DNA of 64,000 nt, from assembly GCF_020497125.1 (NCBI RefSeq), contig NC_059082.1, forward strand, positions 55,264,524 to 55,328,523. Reading direction: 5' to 3'. The first letter of the stretch is position 1. Each line of letters opens with the position of its first letter. Under the pieces are notes generated by a model. That model saw nothing but the letters and a program-made list of their open reading frames with translations. It was not told the origin of the DNA and did not search any database. Made by a program: the position numbers and the translations under genes. This document shows, piece after piece, positions 1 to 10,348 of the stretch. The stretch is from Mauremys mutica. Taxonomy: Eukaryota > Chordata > Testudines > Geoemydidae.

Positions 1-245
1 AACACCACCTCCCCGAGCTTCATAGAGTCAAGGTCGATGTAGTTAGGTCAATGCCGTATCAGTGTAGACACTGCATTACTTACATCAACTGTTAGTGGCC
101 TCCAGGCGGTGTCCCACAACGCCCCACCCTGACCGCTCTGGGAGAAGAGGCTGTGTAGGCACAACTCCAATCCAGTTGTTGAAATGTCAACATCTTTGAG
201 CAGATCGCTTGAGGCATGGAGGAGAAGGGCTTCAAGCAGAGGCAA
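1..245. mobile_element. Harbinger-like MITE fragment (probable)
   Basis: The stretch carries the phrase GTGTAGACACTGCATTACTTA and TCGATGTAGTTAGGTCA, which resemble interiors of turtle PIF/Harbinger-type miniature elements whose ends read TGTCTACAC. It runs off the left edge of the window, so only one side could be examined and no target duplication is visible. Short frames here are not credible genes. Confidence 0.35.
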
Positions 246-289
246 TGGATTTTGACCTCTCTAAATCCAGTTCTATGATTCTTCCTAGT

Positions 290-1130
290 AGTGGGGGGGG
301 GCATGAGGCCCCACCTCTTCCCCCCCCCCCCCAAGACCCCATCCTACCTTCCAGCTGGGCCGGGGAGCCCGGGCCCCTCCACCTGCTTGGGGTGAAGGGA
401 CCCAAGAGCAGCCCCCAAGGCCTGTGTCCCTGGGCCTTCCACCCAGGGCGGGTGGAGGATATGCAGGTCCCCACAGCGACACGCATGGCTCTTACTCAGG
501 CCAGGCTCCTGAGTAATCCGCCACCGTACACAAACCCACCTTAGACCCTTAGACACCTACTTTAGGCAATAATTCTACCACAGCAGTAAGATGAAAACAG
601 GGAACATTTATTAACAACACAATTTATAACAAAACTCTATGCACAGTACACTACACACTATGTCTTATGCTCGGGTTAACTCACAAGGCCTAAGCCTGGA
701 CCCAGATTACCCTACAAGTGGGCCACCATACAACAATAATAAGGTTTTCTCCCACCTTATCTCTTTGCAGGATACCAGGAACACTGCTGGACAGGGAACC
801 AGGATCACAGGAACTGAACCCTCACAGGGCCAGGAATACAGGAACTGCCAAGAGGAGCCACCAGCCAAGAGCCACCCATGAGAATGGAGATCTTTAGGAA
901 GAGGTAAGTTGTCGTCTTCTCTCTCCTGATCCGACGAATGGTGGTGATGCACAGACACTGGCTACCACTAGGACAGACAGCACGGAGCAAACTGGGCTGA
1001 GTCCTTATATGCACTTTTGTTACAAGGCAGATTTTACACTTGGATCACCTGATATTTCCCACCTCCTGGGTAACCGGGCAGATTACGACTGTCACTGAGC
1101 ATCTTTCAAAAACTCTTAACCACTAGCACC
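290..1130 (-). mobile_element. Possible solo LTR, minus strand
   Basis: On the minus strand a TATA-like CATATAAGG lies near 1003-1011 and an AATAAA signal at 607-612, about 395 bases downstream, which is an LTR-like U3-R arrangement. The 290-330 stretch is a G-run then C-run. I could not define TG/CA ends or a target duplication, so both borders are approximate. It could instead be an unrelated repeat. Confidence 0.3.
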
Positions 1131-1210
1131 AAAAAGGCACCAGCTAGGGGCAGAAAAAAGGAAGCCCAAGATGGAGGCTGAACAAAATGTATCATGGACA
1201 GTTGCCCAGA

Positions 1211-1942
1211 TGTGAAAGTAACTTAAAGGACTTACCGGTATGCCGGAATCCTGAGTGGGGACATGGCCTCAACCAGAAGAGGCAGGGCCTTTCAATATTT
1301 AAAGGCCCTGGGGCTCCGGCAGTGGCTGGGAGCCCCAGGGACTTTAAATCACCCCAGAGCTACCAGCTGCAGAGGCGGCTGGGAGCCCTGGGGCTCAGGG
1401 GCGAAATAAAGGGCCCGGGGCTCCAGCCGCCACGGAGCTCTGAGCCCTTTAAATCACCGTGGGAGCCCTGCCTCTGCTACCAAGCCCTTTAAATCCCCAC
1501 CCGAGGGGCTCCAGCAGCAGGGCTCCTGCGGTGATTTAAAGGGCCAGGAGCTCTGGCCACTGAGGGGAGCCCCGGGCCCTTGAAAGTGCTGCCAAGAGCT
1601 CCAGCAGCAGGACTCGGGCGGCACTTTAAAGGGCCCGGGGCTCCCTGCAGTGGCCGGAACCCCTGTCCCTTTAAATCTCCACTGAAGCCCCGCTGCCGGA
1701 GCCCCTCGGGTGGGGATTTAAAGGGCCTGGTGCTCCTGCCACTGTGGGGAGCCCCAGGCCATTTAAAGTGCCACCCCAGCCCCGCTTCCAGAGTTCCAGC
1801 GGTGCTTTAAAGGACCCAGGGCTCCCCGCAGTGGCCGGAGCTTGGGGCCCTTTACATCACCGCTGGTGAAGCCAGTCCAGTCCGACACAGCATACTGGCT
1901 CTTGCCAGTACGCCGTACCAGACCGTACTGGCTTATTTTCAC
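1211..1942. repeat. GC-rich palindromic repeat element with TTTAAA-punctuated units
   Basis: Degenerate units alternate GGGCCCGGGGCTCC-type blocks with TTTAAA, in both orientations, from about 1295 to 1860. Each unit is close to its own reverse complement, so the array can fold into many hairpins. The flanks look like weak terminal inverted repeats (TGTGAAAGTAAC near 1211, reverse of GTTATTTTCACC-like sequence near 1930-1942). The array is related in design to the one at 4670-5595. No coding sense is supported. Confidence 0.6.
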
Positions 1943-2781
1943 CTCTGCAGTTGCCACAATTTATATGCTGCAGTAAAGAATCACAATTTTAATTAAAACA
2001 TGTTGTACCTCCAGCAGAATTCAGAACTAGCAATCTGTCCTGCCTAGTAGATCTGTAAGGTGACACGTGTTTTAAATCTTTACTGCAGGATTTTCCTGGA
2101 GAGCCATACCTGCGATGGCCTCACTAATGACAGGTGCAGCTCGCCAGGAAAATCTTTTCTATTAAGCTTTTAGCTACATTGAGAGACTCTTCCCAAAATA
2201 GTTGCAGACTTGGATGTAGCCACATCAGAGACAGGAACTTTCCAACCTGACCACCCTTCCCTAAGGGCTTACAACTGCATTCAACAGGCATACTGAGCCA
2301 TGTGCTTACACCAGTGTGGCCAGAAGCCAACCTGTATTGTAGCCACACAGCTGACAGAATTATGAGTTGCAAACAATTTATTTGCCCAATTTAGCCCTTT
2401 TTTCCATTTGCAAATTGTCCCCCAAAAGAGCTTGATTTTTACAAATAGTTATCCTAAGTTGTTCAACATCTCGAATCTTTGTTGTTAAAATGAAAGTCTT
2501 ACATTTCAAATGCTTTTACAGTTTTTGCTTCTTTTTCTGTATCTTTAATAAAAGGTTAAAAAGGATTTTTAATGGTGTCGTTGCCATGGTACTAAACAGG
2601 CTGAGGTCTCTGTACAGAAAGCCTTGAACCTTGTTTAACATTGTTTAATGCTGGACAGTGACAGGGTCATGTCAACAGGAATTCTTGGCCCCTAGACCTA
2701 TGTTCAGGTGGAGGTGAGTGCAAAAATGTTTCACTGCTATTTGTTTAAATATTTAAAAAAAATTATTCTGACTTTGTTCAG
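1943..2781. other. Unassigned intergenic DNA
   Basis: No repeat family, exon or RNA gene recognised. The 2385-2575 part is T-rich. No frame longer than about 80 codons looks coding. Confidence 0.5.
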
Positions 2782-3057
2782 ATTCATAGACTATACGGCC
2801 AGAAGGATCCATTATGATCATCTCTAGTCTGACCTCTGTATAGTACAGGTCAGAGAATTTCACCTAGTGATTCCTGCATCAGTTCTATATCTTGAACTAC
2901 AACTCTTTTGGAAAGACATCCACTCTTGATTTAAGACTCCAGGTGATGGTAAAGTCTCCACATCCCTTGCTAATCTGTTCCAATGGTTAATTACCTTTTA
3001 CTGCTAAATATTCACCTCTTATTTCCAATTTGAGTCTTGCTGGTGTCAACTTCCAGC
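2782..3057 (-). mobile_element. CR1 LINE 3' fragment, minus strand
   Basis: The sequence begins with the reverse of a CR1 3' end (CATAGACTATACGGCCAGAAGG, then ATCATCTCTAGTCTGACCTC) and continues with the antisense of the C-terminal part of the reverse transcriptase frame (ATTCACCTCTTATTTCCAATTTGAG). It is a 5'-truncated dead copy of the non-LTR retrotransposon. Confidence 0.75.
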
Positions 3058-3910
3058 CACTTTTTCTGTCTGTGCTCTGCAGAGGGGCTTGCTGTCAGGC
3101 CTGCTTACAGACCCAGTAAATCTCAGGATACCTCCGGAGAACACACGCAGAAAGGAAAGTACCTGTTACATTTGTGCCCTGTGAGCAAACCAGATTCTAA
3201 GAGTTATGTTCATCCAACCTGAAACTGAAACGTAACAGGTGATAAAGGTGTCCAGTCACACAGCCTGGATTAGAAACAGTCAGAGCAAACTAGCTACGGA
3301 CCGAGAACTACTTGCTAGAAAATAGTTGGAGAAAATTACCTTTGAGGGACCAGAGTCAATGGGACCCCAGCCCTAGCTGGGTCCAGATACTGGTCTGACA
3401 CTCCTATTTATGGTTTGGGAGCCAGCCAAAATACTGCACATCAGCAGATGCCTCTTCAGCTACTCAGTGGTCAGCGCTGCCTAGCCTGTTTTCATGGTCT
3501 GTCAGTCAAAAACACACCCAGGCTGTTTCCCTTTCACCACATGTACATTTATTCTTCATTTCCCAAGCAAAAGAGAACATGACACAGGTATACAGCAGGA
3601 GGAGGCTTACACACAGCCTTCTCCCCTGCCCCAACTCCCCTTGTGGGCTCTTTCCTGCTCCCTGGTCCTCACACGTGTACATCCTCCCAGTTACTGAGCT
3701 AATTGCCTCATTAGCATAGGCGGCAGGTTTGTATAATTTTTGGTGGGGCCCAAAATGGTGGTGCCCCCCCCCACTCCCACCCTGTAAGCCAATATAAAAT
3801 GAAGCTACAACGCGTCAGTGCCACAAGATTACAAGGGTCAATTAAAAGTGGAAAGTCAGAAGCAGCACTTGCCTACTTCAATATACAGTATTATATTTTG
3901 TTGCACCTGT
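3058..3910. other. Unassigned DNA
   Basis: No recognised gene. The part at 3720-3780 with a C-run and GGTGGGGCCC looks like a fragment of a turtle repeat but cannot be placed. Small frames are not supported. Confidence 0.4.
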
Positions 3911-4335
3911 TGTGATGAAGTGGGAATGTTCTTAATATTTTCTCTGAATACTGTGTGGGTGCCTCAGTTTCCCCTGCAAGATGCCAACTGAAGGTGTTGG
4001 GGACAAAGATCAGGTGGCCTCCTTTTCCGGAAGAGACACAGAGGCCAGAGGAGGGAGTGTCAGTTTGGAGCTGGCTGGGGAAATGGGGAGAGACCCAGAA
4101 CTTGGTTCTGGGCTCCCCACCCCCCAAGATGGACCTGACAGAGGGGTTCTGTTTTCTGTACCAACAAGCTCTGTTTAAACTGTGTTCCCGTCATCTAATA
4201 AACCTTCTGTTTTACTGTCTGGCTGAGAGTCACATCTGACTGCGGAGCTGGGGTGCAGGGACCTCTCCTTTGTATCTTTTCGATCTCTCCGTTCTCCAAC
4301 ACCTTCAGTTGGCACCTGGCAGGGGAAACTGATTT
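3911..4335 (+). mobile_element. LTR fragment with AATAAA
   Basis: The start TGTGATGAAGTGGGA followed by the CTGTGTGGGTGCCTCAGTTTCCCC block matches the beginning of an LTR family remembered from turtles. An ATCTAATAAACC polyadenylation signal lies at about 4194-4203. The segment is flanked internally by a 36-base inverted repeat (about 3967-4002 and 4297-4332, a few mismatches), which normal LTRs lack, so the right end seems rearranged. No target duplication was found. Confidence 0.55.
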
Positions 4336-4669
4336 GGGAGAAATGAAGTAAAAGCTGCCCAAACCGAGCTTGAGCACTCCTGAATTTTGAGGTGTTCAAA
4401 TCTGGAAGGCAGGTGCTGGGGGTGGGAGAGGGCTGTGGGCTCCATGGGGGAGCATGGCAGCAACTGTCTGGAGCTGCACGGAGCCAGATACGCTGGTCTG
4501 AGAGGCACAGTAAGCGGTTTGGGGGTTGGAGAAGAGGTAGGGAGTTCTGGGTCTCAGGAGGCAGTTGGGGACAAGGAGAAGAGGGGGTAATCGGGGAACA
4601 AGGACCAGTGGTGCTTAGATAGGGGGTCAGTTGGGGAAGCGGTCTGGGGAGGGGGCAATCAGCGGACAG
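4336..4669. other. G-rich unassigned stretch before the array
   Basis: G-rich sequence (GGGGGTTGGAG, GGAGGGGGCAATC types) leads into the repeat array and may belong to the same element. No gene is supported; the open frames arise from base composition. Confidence 0.4.
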
Positions 4670-5595
4670 GGGCTGGGATTCAAAGGGCTCTGGGCTGCTG
4701 GCAGCAGCGGGGAGCCCAGAGCCCTTTAAATCTCAGCCGCGGTTGGGAGTCAGAGGGCTCTGGGCTGCCCGCTGCGGGGGGGAGCTCAGAGCCTTTTAAA
4801 TCCCAGCCGCGGCTGGGAATCAGAGGGCTCTGGGCTGCCCGCTGCGGCGGGGAGCTCAGAGCCTTTTAAATCCCAGCCGCGGCCGGGAATCAGAGGGCTC
4901 TGGGCTGCCTGCAACCACGGGGAGCTCAGAGCCTTTTAAATCCCAGCCGCAGCAGGGATTTAAAGGGCTCTGGGCTGCCTGCAACCGCGGGGAGCCCAGA
5001 GCCATTTCCGGGAATCAGAGGGCTCTGGGCTGCCCGCTGCGGAGGGGAGCTCAGAGCCTTTTAAATCCCAGCCGCGGCCAGGAATCAGAGGGCTCTGGGC
5101 TGCCTGCAACCGCGGGGAGCCCAGAGCCTTTTAAATCCCAGCCGCGGCCGGGAATCAGAGGGCTCTGGGCTGCCTGCAACCGCGGGGAGCCCAGAGCCTT
5201 TTAAATCCCAGCCGCAGCTGGGAATCAGAGGGCTCTGGGCTGCCCGCTGCGGCAGGGAGCTCAGAGCCTGTTGAATCCCAGCCGCGGCCGGGAATCAGAG
5301 GGCTCTGGGCTGCCCGCTGCGGCGGCCTTTAAATCGGCCGGGAATGAGAGGGCTCTGGGCTGCCCGCTGCGGCGGGGAGCTCAGAGCCTTTTAAATCCCA
5401 GCCACAGCCGGGAATCAGAGGGCGCTGGGCTGCCCGCTGCGGCGGGGAGCCCAGACCCTTTTAAATCTCAGCCGCAGCTGGGATTTAAAGGGCTCTGGGC
5501 TGCCTGCAACCGCAGGGAGCTCAGAGCCTTTTAAATCCCAGCCGCGGCAGGGATTTAAAGGGCTCTGGGCTGCCTGCAACCGCGGGGAGCCCATA
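4670..5595. repeat. GC-rich minisatellite of palindromic ~72-bp units (about 13-14 copies)
   Basis: Units of about 48-72 bases repeat GGGCTCTGGGCTGC, a short GC linker, GGGAGCTCAGAGCC, TTTTAAAT, then CCCAGCCGCGGCC. The first and third parts are reverse complements, so each unit is a hairpin around a GC loop, and neighbouring units form a second hairpin around TTTAAA. Variant units at about 4965-5010, 5325-5345 and 5480-5595 are shortened or rejoined, showing unequal exchange. The 87-codon frame within is a by-product. Confidence 0.85.
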
Positions 5596-6160
5596 TAAGT
5601 TGGCGCCCATGCTCATTAGCCCTACAGTTGCAACCAAGTATCAGTCATCCCCACTAGCAAAAGGTTAAGTGGCTCCAATTAAGCCTGCAGCCTTCTCTGT
5701 GCTGCAGCAACCTCAGTGATCAGGGTGCTATAGCCAGCTTTCTGTCAAAAGGCACCAATGGCCTTCGTTCTGCCCCAATAACAGCCTTACCCCTAGCTAG
5801 AGAGTGGCCTGTGAAAGAAGACTGACGACCCTTCCAGCAGGATTATCCAGGAGATAAACGCACAGCACAGACTACCAGGCGGAAGAGACAGAAAAGGAAA
5901 GGGGAACCTATAAGATAATAGCCTGTGCTTACAGAGAGAGAGTGAGAGAGGGTTATATTTAGTTAAGTATACTCTGTGTGTGTATGTATTTGAACCATTA
6001 TTTTTTTATATAAAATCTTCATCTATTTAATATTATTGTAGGTAGGTGGAATCCAGTTCCATTTGTTCCAGTTTAAATAAAACCCCCATTATGATGATGA
6101 TGATATTTTTGACATCCAGTAGTATTATCTTGGCTACCATAAAATAACCTTTTATCACAC
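5596..6160. other. Unassigned DNA with small simple repeats
   Basis: Contains a GAGAGA run near 5933-5950, a GTGTGTGTAT run near 5975, a T-rich run near 6000, and an ATGATG run near 6090. Nothing coding seen. It may include outer parts of the repeat element to the left or of the Gypsy LTR to the right. Confidence 0.4.
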
Positions 6161-6604
6161 TGTAACACACATACCGTGCCCCCCCCCCGCACACTACTAC
6201 CACTCCCAACTCTCTCCTGCCAGGTCAATTACACCATCATAATGATGGATCATTACTAAATCTTGGTTGGTGGTTTTGGGAACAGGTGACCCTCTGATAT
6301 ATTTCAAATTATACCACAATAACCGTGCTCTGAGAGGTCTGTTTACATAAGTTTCCATTAAATCATCCCTTGATAGCTCTGGGATTAGCTTCTTCCAACA
6401 AGGACCATGTCATCTACGTGGTAGGTTGCAGGGCTGCTACGAGCAGGTCAGTCTCCTATACCAGATAGGGACTGGCTACAGGGCTTCCTTCCCACAGAGA
6501 TGTGTTCACCTTAACACATTGTCTTGTATGTCCAGATAAGGCATGTTACATATGGCTCCACCTAGTGGTTGAACCGTATAATACAGTTTAGCTCTCCATT
6601 ACAT
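6161..6604 (-). mobile_element. Ty3/Gypsy 3' LTR, minus strand (left border tentative)
   Basis: On the minus strand this begins TGTAATGGAGAGC exactly after a purine tract (AAAAGGGGAGA, plus-strand 6605-6616), the arrangement of polypurine tract then 3' LTR. The lower border is placed at 6161, where the plus strand reads TGTAACACAC, because that would give a TG...CA element of 444 bases; no target duplication confirms it. The internal Gypsy genes lie directly beside it at 6605-8745 on the same strand. Confidence 0.5.
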
Positions 6605-6619
6605 CTCCCCTTTTAAGTT

Positions 6620-7565
6620 TTATTTTCCCACCATTTTCAGAATTTTACAATATTTACACTATCATTCTATCTTTAAAGTTCAGTACATTAACAGTCTGTT
6701 AGGTGTCTCTGACTCACACTTTTTTAAATTACAAGACAACCTGGTCATCTGACTGTCTATTAGTTGCAATTACTATTTCCGGTCGGTTTGGAGTCTTTGA
6801 ATCTTCTTGTTGTTGTTTTGCATCCATCATCTGTACAGTTTTCTCTGCTGATTGTTCTTTATGAGGAACAAACTGTAGATTTTGATGATTTGTTGAATTC
6901 TACACTATTGGTCTTGATCTCACATTATTTAGACAATGAATTCTTGGGTTTTTTTTTTAAATGACTGGTGGAGTTTTCCATCTTTTTTTTTCTATCAGTT
7001 TGACACAAATATGGTCATCAGGGTTCTATGCCGAGCCATTTTCTAACTTAGTAATGTCTGTTATAAAAGTGTTCGTAAGCTCTTTTTGCCTTTTTATCCA
7101 ATTTGGCTACTCTCTTCCTGTCTGGCCACTTCAGAGACTGGAAAAGAACCTAAGTTAGAACAGCAGTTCTGGGCTGTCTTCCCATCACAAGTTGTTCTGG
7201 ACTATATCCAGTAGCTGTTATTGTGGTTGATCTGTAACTCAGAAGAGCAAGGAATGGCTCTTCCTGGTGTAGGAATTTCTTGGCTGTCTGTACAGCTCTC
7301 TATTTGCTTGGGGGTAATGTGGGCTGCTAGTAATATGCTCAAGATACTATTTCATTTGGAATGACAAATTCCACTGCACTGAAGCGTGGTTTTTAGTCCA
7401 TCACTAACTGTTCAGGAGTACCAAAGTGAGCAAAAATGTACTTTGAGTTTCTCGATAACACTGCAACATGTTATGCCTTTTGCGTACATTATTTCTACAT
7501 GCCTGGAAAAATAGTCCACTATAAACATAGTCCTCTGAATTTGCATAAATCTGCAGCTAGTCTCT
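6620..7565 (-). pseudogene. Ty3/Gypsy integrase remnant
   Basis: Minus-strand frames show, in order, a core start VDYFSRHVEI (7519 downward), FGTPEQLV, a stop just after the next aspartate (VMD stop), [16 protein letters not shown] and [19 protein letters not shown], matching the DDE integrase core of Ty3/Gypsy elements. The enzyme would insert the element's cDNA into the host chromosome. Several stops and frameshifts kill it. It is fused almost directly to the protease/RT start at about 7565, so most of reverse transcriptase and RNase H are missing. The downstream purine tract and LTR match the expected order. Confidence 0.75.
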
Positions 7566-7941
7566 TCCACAGTCCTGCTTTTAGAGGTGGTGTTATTCTG
7601 TATGGTTCAACACTGTCTCTTAAGGTTATTTGTACTGGATCTCCTTTCAAAATTCCAATATCATCAAATCCTTTGTCGCGTTCTCCCACCTTTCTCACTG
7701 GGCCCATCATAACTGCCACACAGTGGCTCAGAAGACTGTTGGTCTGTGGTCCTTTGATCACATACAAAGACAAAAGCTTTGCATTCAGAGTGTAAGTGGT
7801 TTCTGTGTGAACTGGCTCTCCAGGACTAGTCAGAGCCATGTCAGGTGACTTCAGCTCTAGGAGCTGTTGACAGTGATTGTAAGCCCCTTCTGAGATGGTC
7901 TCATCTGCTCCTGACTCAATTTTAATGTCAATAGTCTGCAT
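7560..7941 (-). pseudogene. Ty3/Gypsy aspartic protease and start of RT
   Basis: A 140-codon minus-strand frame (7519-7941) begins IDIKIESGADETISE, resembling the retropepsin active-site region. The family motif is D-T/S-G-A; here the first catalytic residue reads E (ESGA), so activity is not expected. It continues with GPQTNSLLSHCVAVMMG and DIGILKGDPVQITLRDSVEPY, typical of the protease-to-RT linker of Gypsy elements, then jumps into integrase within about 15 codons. Reverse transcriptase is therefore deleted. Confidence 0.7.
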
Positions 7942-8029
7942 GAATGCTCAGCTTCATTCTCCGGGCAGACTCTGTGACATCACAACATGATAGATACTAG
8001 AAACAATAGCTCTTGATTGTTTAGAATTG

Positions 8030-8745
8030 GAGCTAGCTCTCCCACTGCCTTAGTGCAGCACTGCAGCAAAGCAAACAGCTGCAAAATGTCTATATTTTGT
8101 GCATTTATTACATATTTCATCTTTAGCTAGGCACATCTCTTGAGCTATGAAATTTTCCACATCTTGCACATTTATTCTGAAAGGCTTTGAAATTTGCCTG
8201 GAAATTCCTCATGGCTTTTATGGTTATGATTTTTAGCACTCAAAGTGCATCTGTTTACAGCTTCTAAGCTAATTTCTTGTTTTTCAAGTTTATTGAGTTT
8301 GTTTTGCTGTTTCAGTTCAGTCTGGATAGCTGTGTTTAGAATTAAGTCTGTATTCAAATGTAGTTGCTATGAAGGTTCTTGTCTGCAAGACCTATTTTTA
8401 GCATATCTCTAATATTTTCATGTTTTGCACTCCCAAAAATCAGTTTTCTGATCATGCATAGTTAGCTCTTATACATATTTTCTCTTGGTTCCTGAATTCT
8501 CTGGAGAAAAGGTGCTTTCATAAACCACATTTCTCTGAGATATAAAGTATGAATCAAACATAGCCAGAAGTCTTCCATAGTCATCTTTGTAACTGTCTTT
8601 GTAAAGATAAAAGATTTAAAGATATGCTCAGCCTGATGCCTCGTAGCATAAATTAAAAATGATGCCTGAATATTTTGTTCCTTATAGAGTTTTATAGCAA
8701 TACAAAATGTTGCTTCCATTCTGTCCATTCTCCCCCATGCACATT
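8030..8745 (-). pseudogene. Ty3/Gypsy gag remnant with CCHC zinc knuckle
   Basis: Upstream of the protease on the minus strand, a CX2CX4HX4C knuckle (C-NK-C-TKYR-H-FAAV-C) is visible around 8070-8115. Further up, frames around 8172-8357 and 8462-8728 look like capsid: EWTEWKQHF near the start, then a HQAEHIFKSF stretch. Gag packages the element RNA; the knuckle binds nucleic acid. Frames are interrupted by stops and shifts. The order gag, protease, integrase on one strand supports a single decayed element. Confidence 0.6.
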
Positions 8746-9413
8746 GTGACAGTTAGATTTGCTAAGCACAGGGATGACAAGGCTGGGAGCAGAGGGCATG
8801 CATCCCCTCCCCAAACTGCAGCTGCTTGCATTCTCTCCACTTGGTATTAGTGTAGCTGTATATTAATTAAGGTGTGTGGCCTGCTGAAGGACAGGAGGCA
8901 TCCTCTCAGGGAAAATCTCTGGAGCTTATAGTGTACACTGCCATCTGAACTGATGATGGCTATTAACCCACCCCACTATGGTTTCTATGCAACAGTGAAG
9001 GAAGCACATGCTCTGTCTGCAGAGAGCAAGACCTGGGTCCCCAGTGCTGAAAGGAGAAGGAACCAGAGAGGCATATGGTCTAATTTTGGTTGATGCGTTT
9101 AGTGTGTGGGTGCTGGTGGCCTGTGACACAAAGGAGCTCAAATTAGATAATCTGGTGGTCCCTTCTGGTCTTAAACTCGCTGTGATAGTGCTTATACAAC
9201 ATAGGAATGTGAGAGACACCAGATTTTACTATGATCTTCCTACAGATCGCAGCCAATACTGGTCTGGCTGGCACTGCCAATTTTGCCCTGTCTCTGCCAC
9301 TGCTTTCCAAAGGACAGAACAGAGTGGATTTTTCTGCATAATAAATGTGCTGGATGTCTGTAGGTAATTCCTCCCCTTCTATCCCTTTTCAGTTAGGGAG
9401 GAGAGGACATGAA
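8746..9413 (+). other. Mostly unassigned; includes a CR1 3'-end trace
   Basis: A short stretch at about 9140-9180 (ATTAGATAATCTGGTGGTCCCTTCTGG split over the fragment) resembles the CR1 3' terminal region in plus orientation. The rest is not recognised. The 119-codon frame at 9008-9367 shows no family motif and is not called a gene. Confidence 0.4.
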
Positions 9414-9575
9414 TGAACATTGAGAAGAGTCAGCACGGCTTTTGTAACAGGAAACCACGCCTCATCAATCTATTAAAATTCTTTGAGGGGGGTCAACAAA
9501 CATGTGGACAAACGTGATCCAGTGGATATGGTGTACTTGGACTTTCAGAAAGTTAGGCATAGCAGCTTTGCAGAA
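9414..9575 (+). mobile_element. CR1 reverse-transcriptase fragment
   Basis: About 160 bases match the CR1 palm region (CAGCACGGCTTTTGTAACAG, ATCAATCTATTAAAATTCTT, ACTTGGACTTTCAGAAAG), parallel to 41211-41680 in this window. It breaks off at both ends and has frame faults. Confidence 0.75.
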
Positions 9576-9835
9576 GACGTCAAGGGGAAGCCAGAGGTTT
9601 TGGCAGCTGGTCAAAGGCAAGTCTGAGGTTATGTCACCTGGGAAGGTACGAGCGGTGAGTCGGGTTTATGGAGTAAGCACATTAGCATGATATGTCTGCT
9701 AAAATGATCAGCTTTGAAATAATTAACAATGCTGATACTTAAATTGTCATGGGTAGGTTTCAGAGTTAATATTCCATTGAGAAGGAGGGGAGCAGCCACA
9801 CCTCCCAGAGCTATTTCAGGCTGCCTGCAGACTGA
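9576..9835. other. Unassigned DNA left of the Harbinger
   Basis: No gene or repeat recognised. This is the flank into which the Harbinger inserted. Confidence 0.4.
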
Positions 9836-9866
9836 GGGCTTGTCTACACTGACAAGTTTTGTTGAT
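9836..9866 (+). repeat. Harbinger left terminal inverted repeat
   Basis: Starts GGGCTTGTCTACACTG and pairs with 17643-17672 with few mismatches over about 30 bases. Confidence 0.8.
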
Positions 9867-10348
9867 GAAACTAATGTCAACATGAAAAAAAATCGACAAA
9901 ATCAAAGTCGCCAAAATCAGTCTACATTTGCTCCCTCTGTCGACAGATCGTGTCCACATTCAGAGCACCATTGTCAACAGCATGAACAATGCACTGTGGG
10001 TATATATCCCACAGTGCCTGGTGACACCATCTATTGCTAGGTGTTGTGGGAAGGCGGAAACGAGGGTGGTGCATCCTGGGACGCGCAAAATGTCCCATCA
10101 TGCACTGCTTTGTGTCCCAGCCCTCCAATGGTTTGTGACTTCCTTTTGTGCTATTCTGGCTTTCCTTTTGCGCCATTTTTCCAACTGTCACTTTGTGGTG
10201 TGCACCAGCATCTGCAGTGAGAGGATGGATCTCACACTTCTCTCCTGTGCGCTGTTAACTGTCGTGAGAACACCGCGCATGGCAGCAGAGTTACTTGCAA
10301 AGTTACTGACAGAAGATGAATCACAGGCACCCATGTGTGATATGGACA

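Noticed and set aside
4670..5595. CRISPR-like array
   Set aside because: Repeats are contiguous, hairpin-shaped and variable, with no unique spacers, in a vertebrate genome.
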